Shown here in pieces: positions 26,601 to 32,298 of a DNA stretch of 64,000 nt (its first letter is position 1; the number at the start of each line of letters is the position of its first letter). Location: positions 1,317,001 through 1,381,000 of the forward strand of contig NC_062240.1 of the NCBI RefSeq assembly GCF_905475465.1. The letters are read 5' to 3'. The notes below the pieces were generated by a model, which saw nothing but the letters and a program-made list of their open reading frames with translations, made no database searches and had not been told where the DNA came from. The stretch is from Pieris napi. Lineage: Eukaryota > Arthropoda > Insecta > Lepidoptera > Pieridae. The position numbers were made by a program, and so were the translations under genes.

Positions 26601-28110
26601 GCCGTGCGATTCTGTTAATCCGTGAGTTAACCTGGCACTAACAACGCTCCCTTCGTCACCCATGACATTTTTGGAATCTCATGGTATTAGCTGTTAAGCA
26701 ATTTCACATTACGTCTTGACAAGCGGAGGGAGCTTGTAGTTTAGTGTTTATCAAAATGCCAAATCGTAAAATGACAGCTTCACGACTGATTTGAGCGCGA
26801 CCGCCGTTGCGAAAACCTCAACGAGTATCAGAGTTCGAAAAGTGAGTTACAGAATCGCAAGGCTGATGTTTGTGATTCGTCATTGCTAACGAATAATGTT
26901 ATCATATTTATTGTTTTATATATCGCTTACGGGCTTAAAAATAAACTGTAATCTTTTTTTCAATAGGAACTTCCTTATGAACAAAGACACTAACATAATG
27001 GACTTGGACATTAACTTAAGTATACAGTGTGTGGTTTTCGTAGTTATTTAGATTTAGATCTGTTTAAGATTAGATTTCGTCAAGAAACCCCTGATACATT
27101 ATATTTACATTAGCTATTGTGCACAATTTAATATAAATAGGTAACTATCATATTACACCAAATTCTTCTCGCACATTCAGTTTGTGTAAGATACACAATT
27201 ATATAAGAAAATCAAAACTTTAATGTGATTTCAAACAATTTAATTAACATTCCAGAGCGAATTAAACACCGTAGAAGAAGAGAGCCACAAAGACAAACGT
27301 ACGCCAAGCATCAGTGGAGGTCTACCGATGTTGCTGCTCTCTGTTTTACCTCCTGTCATTCCTCGAGCGAGCTGGCCTTCGGCTGAAGCTTACAGAGGAA
27401 GAAACTCCGTCAGTTTCAGCTCACAACCAAAACTATTCTACAGAAAATCCCAACAAATGGATCTTTACAACATTTGCTTCAAACGCGAGGAAAACCACGG
27501 CCTCCTAAAAAGATTAAAAAGCTTCTTCGGTAGCCGACCAAGCAGCAGAAAAGCCTCCACCATGTCCATAGCAGATCCAACAGGACAAAGCATAGCTGCA
27601 GCTTTAAAAATGCATGTTGGAATGATCGCTGGCCTCGTCCCAGGGAACAGAAAACACTCAATAGTTCATTCGTGCAATACTCTCAATGTACCAAGTCTAG
27701 AAATGAGATTACGCAGAGAATCATACGCTAGGAGTGGACCAATCATTAGAGTCACAGATGATGAACCGTCTTGCTCATATTCTCAGAGAAATAAATACGT
27801 AGCAGAGCCGGAAACACGCGTTAATTTCGTTCTGCCTACAACGCATAATCCAACACAAAATTCGTTGGAAAAAATCAAAGGATCACCACGATTTCCACAC
27901 AGAATATCAGCATCTGCTTCTAGTATGTCCACTCTAGATACTAGACGTAAAACAAGTGCTGATAGTGTATTTAACATGTCGAATGAACTATTTGATGAGA
28001 ATAGACGACATAGTCATCAGAATGTTATAAGAAATAGTCAAGAAAGGAATTTGGACAGCCGCTGGAGGTCCACAGAAGACGCTCGTCCGGGACCCTCAAC
28101 AAAGAAATGA
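5617..28110 (+). CDS. GABA-B-R2: Metabotropic GABA-B receptor subunit 2 (partial, 12 exons, N-terminus missing)
   Basis: Class C GPCR; the family forms the G-protein-coupling half of the GABA-B heterodimer at the neuronal plasma membrane. Exons read by eye with GT/AG borders and matching phases: 5617-5779, 11649-11714, 12376-12552, 14805-15038, 19992-20052, 20596-20824, 22007-22142, 22796-22884, 23909-24098, 24962-25280, 26115-26323, 27256-28110 (TGA). These encode about 908 residues. Exons 1-5 and the start of 6 are the second half of the Venus-flytrap ligand domain (QFGWDTVTAFSQNEE, FRLGMFGAEYAW). Exons 6-10 hold seven membrane helices, with AFGSMFAKTYRVH at TM3 and AWETR/ALNDSKYIG between TM5 and TM6, the latter typical of subunit 2 rather than 1. 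Exon 11 has the post-membrane segment (LGLRLEC, TRRFV) and a coiled coil (EVAALDKEIAKLERLL). Exon 12 is a long Ser/Arg-rich cytoplasmic tail. The signal peptide and first lobe were not found between 1 and 5616, so upstream exons probably lie off the left edge. Individual splice sites are by-eye calls. Confidence 0.94.
5843..6089. mobile_element. Foldback MITE, family F1 copy 1
   Basis: About 247 bp, almost entirely one inverted repeat: CTGCCCTGCGATTCTGTAAC at the left, its complement at the right, and matching inner arms (CGCATCGGCGGTCGCTCT, GAAGCAGTCATTTTATGATT) around a short loop with AAACTACAAGCTCCC. Lies 60 bases past GABA-B-R2 exon 5617-5779. Confidence 0.85.
6090..7925. other. GABA-B-R2 intron without recognised features
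   Basis: Between the first foldback MITE and the TTA MITE. A GC-richer patch near 7130-7200 (GAGACGGGAGATCGGTCCGT) may belong to an unrecognised repeat. Confidence 0.5.
7926..8093. mobile_element. Short TIR MITE with TTA target duplication
   Basis: 168 bp. Inverted ends AGGCCGATTTACATTATC, then TTAGTGTTTAGGAGAGT. TTA occurs directly before (7923-7925) and after (8094-8096), the target duplication length of PIF/Harbinger-type elements. Confidence 0.82.
8681..8755. repeat. Tandem repeat, about 20-bp unit x 4
   Basis: Units starting at 8681, 8701, 8721 and 8741, consensus near CGGTTACGCGTCACATTTTT. CpG-containing and GC-richer than the surrounding intron. Confidence 0.85.
9505..11080 (-). mobile_element. 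Non-LTR retrotransposon remnant with YLDD reverse transcriptase and C-terminal domain
   Basis: Minus strand, 5'-truncated. From 11080 down: YLDDGTLGG (11029-11055), the RT catalytic aspartates; then LTLNFDKCEIY, KSLYLLGAPIF and FVPKLTYVLRCSPLW. A low-complexity insertion (10541-10612, T run plus ATTT repeats) follows. The frame then resumes with FDTPSWNQASLPVRFGGLRV and stays open to 9546 through SREAGHWL, CPCGFEVSSLGHHGLHCQKSAGHFSRHA, GKRPDGMSL, VWDATCVDT, VPFGVETLGPWG and LVDSTGDRRAGTFLAQR. This RT plus CPCG...HHGLHC combination is a widespread animal retroelement family. The 3' A/T-rich tail is at 9460-9525. There is no endonuclease part, so the copy is dead, inside a GABA-B-R2 intron. Confidence 0.82.
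11962..12117. mobile_element. Foldback MITE, family F1 copy 2 (one arm deleted)
   Basis: The left arm is as in copy 1 (CTGCCCTGCGATTCTGTAAC, CGCATCGGCGGTCGCTCT). Most of the right arm is missing, leaving only the outer GTGAGTTACAGAACGCAGGG, so it can no longer form the full hairpin. Confidence 0.8.
12553..13499. other. GABA-B-R2 intron without recognised features
   Basis: No exon or clear repeat seen. Confidence 0.45.
13500..13690 (+). mobile_element. LINE 3' fragment (family L-A)
   Basis: Carries CCTCCAAGAAAAGAGCG, CCCGGCAACGCACTCGCG, GGCGGTATCACTTAACATCG and GGTGAGCCTCCTGCTTG, words shared with 25350-25580 and other copies. The longest copies encode a W-NQLP-type RT tail. Confidence 0.6.
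13792..13990 (-). mobile_element. LINE/SINE 3' fragment (family L-B)
   Basis: Complement carries GGCAGAAAGTTTGCCAGTTC, TAAATTTAATTTATATTTCT and GTTACCTATATGAATAAATG, shared with 22977-23240 and 52733-52893. Confidence 0.65.
14232..14774 (+). mobile_element. Nonautonomous Helitron, family H1
   Basis: The 5' end resembles the TATATATAAAA-AAGTCGTGTTAG start of this family, followed by ATAACTCAAGATCGGCTGGA. The 3' end GGAACGAAGTTAGCCGGG...CAGCTAG shows the CTAG terminus. The first TC is altered. It contains a 66-codon open frame (14463-14663) with EVNEEMHNQALILMEDV, reminiscent of Helitron helicase sequence. It ends 30 bases before GABA-B-R2 exon 14805-15038. Confidence 0.75.
15072..15327 (-). 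mobile_element. tRNA-derived SINE
   Basis: The complement reads GTAGGTTCGATTCCCGGCTG (B box) near its 5' end, then CACCAATGGACTTTCTTTC, GAGGAAACCGGCTTGCC and CAGGCACAGAAGGCTGATC, ending with the ...CAGACAAAAGGTTGTAGC tail. The A box is lost or diverged at the 5' edge. Confidence 0.75.
15486..16344 (-). mobile_element. Nonautonomous Helitron, family H2, interrupted
   Basis: Plus-strand start CTAGCTGACCCGGCAAACGT and end CGAGAATTTTATATATTAGA, so TC...CTAG on the minus strand. Split by the GC-rich TIR element at 15694-16217. The parts on each side align with 20864-21240. Confidence 0.8.
15694..16217. mobile_element. GC-rich TIR element (copy 2), nested in a Helitron
   Basis: Same family as 208-719, in reverse orientation, about 524 bp. 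CTTAGG precedes it (15688-15693) and follows it (16218-16223). The related Helitron at 20864-21240 has the uninterrupted site CACTTAGGGGTT near 21121-21135, which gives the empty target. Nonautonomous: no transposase frame is present, so the superfamily cannot be named. Confidence 0.85.
16738..16930 (-). mobile_element. LINE 3' fragment, same family as 9505-11080
   Basis: Minus-strand reading RLVDGTGDPRAGAFLAQ, stop, ISIAIQRGNAASVKGRLP, with a 3' A-rich tail at 16700-16738 resembling that of the larger copy. Internal deletions are visible (the WGSSAQ part is missing). A further weak piece may lie at 17000-17080. Confidence 0.7.
17512..17756. mobile_element. Foldback MITE, family F1 copy 3
   Basis: Full-length copy of about 245 bp with both arms (GATTCTGTAACTCACTTTTC outermost, GGTCGCGCTCAAATCAGTCG inside), ending in the complementary GAAAAGTGAGTTACAGAATC. 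Confidence 0.85.
17890..18126 (-). mobile_element. tRNA-derived SINE
   Basis: Same family. The complement starts GAGCAGTGTTCGCCTAGTGG (A-box-like) and contains GTTCGATCCCCGGCTGTGC (B box); the 3' part is shortened. Confidence 0.75.
18508..18717 (-). mobile_element. tRNA-derived SINE, internally deleted
   Basis: The complement starts ATCAGTGTTGGTCTAGTG with a B box region GTAGGTACGATCCCAGCCTG and ends with GAAGCCCAGACCTAAAAGG; the middle is missing. Confidence 0.7.
18925..19160 (+). mobile_element. LINE 3' end fragment, forward
   Basis: Encodes NMYMGVQLFNRLPSKVRNIS and FKRALKTHI, the C-terminal tail motif (GV.L.N.LP..F...L) of CR1/jockey-type LINEs. The following sequence pairs with the opposite fragment at 19175-19375. 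Confidence 0.65.
19175..19875 (-). mobile_element. LINE RT C-terminal fragment, reverse
   Basis: Begins with the complement of the forward fragment (AATGAGAAATAAAGTTCTTT; ACGAACGAGATACACGTC) and continues into a decayed minus-strand RT end (ISGLRMDTHLKW, YGVQHATT-like words, many stops). It extends further 5' than its neighbour. Confidence 0.6.
20864..21240 (-). mobile_element. Nonautonomous Helitron, family H2
   Basis: Starts CTAGCTGACCCGGCAAGCGT and contains GCCGATTCTCAGAATTACT and GAATCGGTCGAGCCGTTTCG as in 15486-16344. The 5' TC end is decayed. A short internal duplication (AATAAAAATAACT twice, near 20927 and 20999) is present. It begins 40 bases after GABA-B-R2 exon 20596-20824. Confidence 0.72.
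21263..21480 (-). mobile_element. Helitron-like fragment, family H3
   Basis: Plus-strand CTACCAAACTCGGCGAACTC to CCGACTTATTTTTATATAGTAGA. The minus strand starts TCTACTATATAAAAATAAG and ends with a G/C hairpin-like tail; the CTRR terminus is not clear. Confidence 0.55.
22977..23240 (+). mobile_element. LINE/SINE 3' fragment (family L-B)
   Basis: GTGGCGGAGAGTTTACTGCC, TTCCGTTCTACGCCCTTGAT, GAGAACTGGCAGTAAATG, then a terminal TTACCTATATGAATA partly repeated. Located in a GABA-B-R2 intron. Confidence 0.65.
24351..24515 (+). mobile_element. LINE/SINE 3' fragment (family L-B)
   Basis: Same words as 22977-23240, ending GTGTTACCTATATGAATAAA and TGATTTTGAC. It lies directly before a GAAGTT-type repeat. 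Confidence 0.65.
24541..24910. repeat. GAAGTT-type repeat (complete-looking copy)
   Basis: About 370 bp in the GABA-B-R2 intron before exon 10. It starts GAAGTTATACTTC followed by GGCGCGTTA and ACGATGCGCGCGCACCGTG, and ends GCCAAAGAAGTATAACTTC, CGCGCGTAC and a T run. The palindromic GAAGTTATACTTC near both ends suggests a TIR-type nonautonomous element. It has no open frame of note. Confidence 0.6.
25350..25580 (+). mobile_element. LINE 3' fragment (family L-A), long copy
   Basis: Begins CAGTTTTTGCCTCGCACCAC and encodes, with frameshifts, the C-terminal pattern W-NQLP...FPNQFD...L-FK-RAYQFL of a CR1/jockey-like RT, followed by a UTR ending CTATAAAAAAAACT. Confidence 0.65.
26600..26865. mobile_element. 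Foldback MITE, family F1 copy 4 (diverged left arm)
   Basis: The right arm matches copy 3 (GACTGATTTGAGCGCGACCG, GTGAGTTACAGAATCGCAAG). The left arm is replaced after the first 15 bases by unrelated sequence, so pairing is limited to the ends. Confidence 0.7.
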
Positions 28111-28320
28111 TAGATATGCCAAATTTTCCTCCGGAACACAATGTACCTGCTTTGACTAAATTTTTTTTTTAATAATTTCAGATATGAGTTTTACATATTT
28201 TTGATTGATCATTAATCTCTAGCCAGCAGGGCTACACTGTAAAATCTAATCTTTGATAAAAATTGACTTAATATTTAACTAGAATAGCCTGACAGATGCC
28301 AATAATTATGACATCGCTAA

Positions 28321-30625
28321 GGGGGCGTCCATAAATTACGTGAGGTGTTTAAGGAGTGGAGGGGGTCGAGTCAAATCTCATTTAATCTTACGTTGGAGAG
28401 AGGCAAATATCACGCAAAAAATTATGAAAACGGTTGACCCTAAAGGCCATCTCATCTCATCATGATTTTACTGAAAATCATATGGACAATGGACATATTG
28501 GTTCCAATAGTCTCTCTTGAGACCGCGCATGATTCTCCATGGACTCAATTAGAGTAGATATTCTTTTTTTAATCACAGTAGTTACGATTTAAGTATTCTA
28601 TTGTTAAATTTTTATTACACTTATAATTAAACTCTCAGCAATATTGAATACAAGTCTTCTAAAATGGTGTCAAAACCATCAAGATTTAATAAAAATGGAA
28701 AAACTAGCCACTTGTCATGATAAAAAAGATTTCGTTTCGTTTTGGAAAGAAACAAAGAGGCTGACGCCGATGCCGGGACTCCCAGTCAGCGTCGGAGGGT
28801 TAAGTGACTCGAAAGAAATTGCTGATTTTTTCCGAGACAACTTCTATATATCATCCTCGCTGAGACCGTCGCGAAACGAACTCAGTGCTATACCCATTGG
28901 TGATAGGGTTAATACTCAATTTAGCGCCAAACATGTAAGAAGCGTTATAAGTTCTATGTCAAGAGGAAAGTCCCCTGGTCATGATGGGTTAAGCATCGAG
29001 CATATACAGTACGCTGGTTCTCATATATATAGGTTATTAGCCATGCTATACTCGTTGTGTATAAGTCATTCATATCTACCATATGATCTTATGCGAACAT
29101 TAGTTATACCGGTTGTAAAAAACAAGACAGGAGATTGGGCGGATGGTTCAAACTACAGGCCTATATCGCTGGCGACTATTATGGCTAGGGTGTTGGACGG
29201 TTTGCTTAATACTCAGTTAAATAAATATATACATTTGCACGATAACCAGTTTGGGTTTCGACCCAAGCTGTCTACAGATGGTGCTATACTGAGTCTTAAG
29301 CACACCGTTTCATACTATCTGCGTCGGAGGACGGCGGTGTATGCCTGTTTCCTTGATCTTTCCAAGGCATTTGACTTGGTTTGCTACGATCTACTTTGGA
29401 AGAAGCTAGAGGATATAAGTGTTCCTCAAGAACTTCTTAACTTATTTAAGTTTTGGTATGGTAACCAAATCAATAATGTTAAATGGATGGGTGCCTTGTC
29501 TAAGCCCTATACGATGCAGTGTGGCGTAAGACAAGGTGGACTGAGCTCTCCATCTCTCTTTAATTTATATATAAACGCTTTGATTGAGACGCTTAGCAGC
29601 GAGCGTGTCGGCTGTCACGTGGACGGTGTGTGCGTTAACAATATCAGCTACGCAGACGATATGGTGCTGCTGAGTGCGTCGGTCTGCGGGATTAGACGTC
29701 TCCTTAAGCTCTGTGAGGTATATGCGGCTAGTCATGGTTTGAAATATAATGTAAATAAAAGTGAAGTCATGGTCTTTGGGGCCGGTTGGAAGGGTGTGTC
29801 CAGTATACCCCCCATGTCGCTATATGGGGTCCCTTTAAAAATTGTAAAAACATTTAAATATCTTGGACACATATTGACACCCGACCTCAGGGACGATGCT
29901 GATATAGATAGGGAACGGAGAGCGTTGTGTGTCAGGGCGAACATGATCGCCCGCAGGTTTGCACGATGCTCAATTGATGTGAAAGTAACCTTGTTTAGAG
30001 CATTCTGCACATCATTCTATACGAGCGCCTTATGGTCGAAATATACTCGATTGTCATACAACGCTTTCCGTATCCAATATAATAATGCGTTCAGGGTGCT
30101 GTTGCGGCTGCCTCGATTCTGCAGCGCATCGGGGATGTTTGCTGAGGCGCGGGTGGATTGTTTTTACGCCACCATACGCAAGAGATGTGCATCCTTGGTG
30201 CGCAGGGTGAGAGCTAGCGGTAACGGTATCCTCCGCATTATCGCTGACCGAGTCGATTGCCCATACATGAATCACTGTTCCTCTATTTCATGCGGAATTA
30301 TTCCGGTATGAATTAATGTAAACATACTAACACGTAGATTTAAGATATTAAGCTGTAATTTTACTAACATTGTTATGGAACCTTGTTTTCTGAATTAAAC
30401 AATTAAATTAAATTAACTAGTCGTAAATAAAAGCACGAAGAAATATTTTTTTTGTTCTTTTTACAATAACAATCCAACGCGTTTTCGTAAGAAACCCACA
30501 TTTTTTAAAATCTCACGTGAGATTGGGGGTGGGGGAGGGGGTTGAATAAAATCTCACGACATCTCACCAGGGCGGAGGGAGGGTAAGAAAATTTAAAAAA
30601 ACTCACGTTATTTATGGACGCCCCC
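28321..30625. mobile_element. TIR MITE (TAA duplication) carrying an inserted LINE
   Basis: Ends GGGGGCGTCCATAAATTACG...TGGACGCCCCC as inverted repeats, flanked by TAA on both sides (28318-28320, 30626-30628), a PIF/Harbinger-type signature. The outer arms are about 100-200 bp each (AATCTCAC.., CACGT..); the interior is taken up by the LINE at about 28600-30420. Confidence 0.75.
28644..30311 (+). CDS. LINE reverse transcriptase, 5'-truncated, long open frame
   Basis: Open frame of 555 codons (first codon TTG, first ATG 17 codons later), ending TGA at 30309-30311. RT motifs in order: GKSPGHDGLSIEHI, NYRPISLATIM, HDNQFGFRPKLSTDGAI, FLDLSKAFDLV (motif A), GVRQGGLSSPSLFNLYI (motif B), ISYADDMVLL (motif C, catalytic YADD), GLKYNVNKSEVM (motif D), FKYLGHIL. 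The overall form resembles the Rex1/L2/Daphne part of the CR1 superfamily. There is no apurinic endonuclease domain upstream, so the copy is 5'-truncated and cannot move itself. The frame has no stops, so the insertion is young. Just before it the MITE left arm is visible; after it come a 3' UTR and ATTAAATTAAATTAA. Confidence 0.85.
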   Translation: MNTSLLKWCQNHQDLIKMEKLATCHDKKDFVSFWKETKRLTPMPGLPVSVGGLSDSKEIADFFRDNFYISSSLRPSRNELSAIPIGDRVNTQFSAKHVRSVISSMSRGKSPGHDGLSIEHIQYAGSHIYRLLAMLYSLCISHSYLPYDLMRTLVIPVVKNKTGDWADGSNYRPISLATIMARVLDGLLNTQLNKYIHLHDNQFGFRPKLSTDGAILSLKHTVSYYLRRRTAVYACFLDLSKAFDLVCYDLLWKKLEDISVPQELLNLFKFWYGNQINNVKWMGALSKPYTMQCGVRQGGLSSPSLFNLYINALIETLSSERVGCHVDGVCVNNISYADDMVLLSASVCGIRRLLKLCEVYAASHGLKYNVNKSEVMVFGAGWKGVSSIPPMSLYGVPLKIVKTFKYLGHILTPDLRDDADIDRERRALCVRANMIARRFARCSIDVKVTLFRAFCTSFYTSALWSKYTRLSYNAFRIQYNNAFRVLLRLPRFCSASGMFAEARVDCFYATIRKRCASLVRRVRASGNGILRIIADRVDCPYMNHCSSISCGIIPV

Positions 30626-31857
30626 TAATATATCAGATGTTTGTCAAAATAATGTCGAAAACTTGGCATAAAGTAGTACAAAAACTTAATAGGGAGGTGC
30701 AGGTAAAATAATTTAATGTTTTCAAAGTATCACAGTATTAAACAGGGACCTCTTTTATTAACCCCGTAAGATTCATTCATACGGAGCAATATTCTATAGT
30801 CATTAAGTTTTTAATAGGTACTATATGTACGACAGTATTACGTAGTGTTTTTATAATAGGCCTAAATATTTTAGAAAAATATTGATTGTACTTAATTGTA
30901 TTTGTATTAAAATAAGAAACTAAAAATTAAGGACAAAACACCAATGAGTAGAAAATCTTAAATATAATACCTATGTCTATATAGATTAGGACCCTTTAGG
31001 CATATAAAGAAAATATTTATTTTTAAATTTCTTTTGAATAACAAATCGCAATGCTGTTTGCATTTCAGTCTGCCCTTAGTGTTGCGGTATTTTATATACT
31101 AAAACAATTGTTATAACTCGTCTCTTTGCAAATGAATCAACGTGATAAAACATACTGAACGTCTGTTAATAAGACGGTTAACCTTATTTAAAAAAATATG
31201 AATAACTTCGATTTTTCCAAACCTGTGCAACAGTAGATCTTCTAGAATATGTGATAGATAATGTGTATGGATCGTGTGTATTTCAAGCAATACTATTATA
31301 ATAACTAGATACATTGTATAGTTCTCGGTTAATAAGTTGGTAAGTCGTTATATGCGAGAATTGCAACCCAAAGCTTGCCAAGTAACGTGCCGAGACATAC
31401 CTATATTTATATTGTAAAGTGTATTTTACTATTAGCGTCTTATAGTGTTCAAATTTACAAATCAGCAGTGAATATAATGTAATAAATATTTTAATAAACT
31501 ATTGTCTTGTAATATTTTGAGGTGTGAATAAAAAAAACTACTTAGAAATTGTTGTTTCTATTTCAAATATTTATAATTTACACATCACTTCATTACAATT
31601 GTTGCCATTAAAAATAAAAAGCGTTTAAATTTAAGCTTTTATTAAAATAACCTACTACTAGAAAATTATCATATTTTCTTAGTTAACTTTATTACTTTGG
31701 TTTCAGTTTTAATTTTTGTTCTTTGTATCTGCTGGCCTTACCTTGGAGACTGCTTATTATTCCACTCATTGTTTGAGACCCTATTCTTGATTTTTGATAT
31801 ACTTTATTTATTTCGATAGGTACTTTATTTCACCTTTGATTACCTACTTAATAAATA
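30626..31857. other. Intergenic AT-rich stretch between the MITE/LINE and the foldback element
   Basis: No coding signal. May contain 3' UTR of GABA-B-R2 or none; several ATAAA-type words are present but not diagnostic. Confidence 0.4.
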
Positions 31858-32213
31858 GACCAGTGCAGATAGCCTTTAAAAATAATAAAAAGTGAAAAAA
31901 ATTACAGTAGGATGAAACCCATTAGAAAAGCAGGGGAATATGATCAAAATGAAAGGAAAAATAAATTACGGTCGATCTGAGGTCGGGAAGGGGCAGGGGG
32001 GAGTTTTAAGGGTAAAAAACGGTTTATCTCGATTTCCGGCAAAATTCAGAAATCAAGATAAACCGTTTTTTACCCTTAAAACCCCCCCCCCCCCCCTTCC
32101 CCTTCCCGACCGTAATTTATTTTTCCTTTCATTTTGATTATATTCCCCTGCTTTTCTAATGGGTTTCATCCTACTGTAATTTTTTTTGGTTTCAAAAATT
32201 ATCGGCACTGGTC
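31858..32213. mobile_element. Foldback element forming a near-perfect hairpin of about 356 bp
   Basis: Arms of about 140-175 bases pair around a loop at about 32036-32050. The ends are GACCAGTGC...GCACTGGTC flanked by TA on each side (31856-31857, 32214-32215), compatible with a TA target duplication as in Tc1/mariner-like MITEs. The inner arms share GGTAAAAAACGGTTTATCT and AGTAGGATGAAACCCATTAG with their complements. One arm has a 14-base C run, the other a shorter G tract. No coding frame. It lies 85 bases past the 3' end of the DDX28-like gene. Confidence 0.88.
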
Positions 32214-32287
32214 TAAAAATTATCAAGAGAAATAACCCATCTCTCCATTACGAAGACACTATTAAAACCACATCTACACTCTAATAA

Positions 32288-32293
32288 TTTATT
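32288..32293 (-). promoter_or_regulatory. Possible polyadenylation signal of the DDX28-like gene
   Basis: TTTATT on the plus strand reads AATAAA on the minus strand, starting about 6 bases after the stop codon at 32299-32301. In AT-rich DNA such hexamers are common, so this is only a candidate. Confidence 0.35.
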
Positions 32294-32298
32294 TATAC

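Noticed and set aside
28644..28694. Start of the LINE RT frame taken as a true protein start
   Set aside because: The first codon is TTG, and endonuclease and upstream sequence are missing, so this is the truncation edge, not a start.
31940..32137. 65-residue frame with a Pro-rich centre
   Set aside because: It lies entirely in the foldback element, and the Pro run comes from the C tract.
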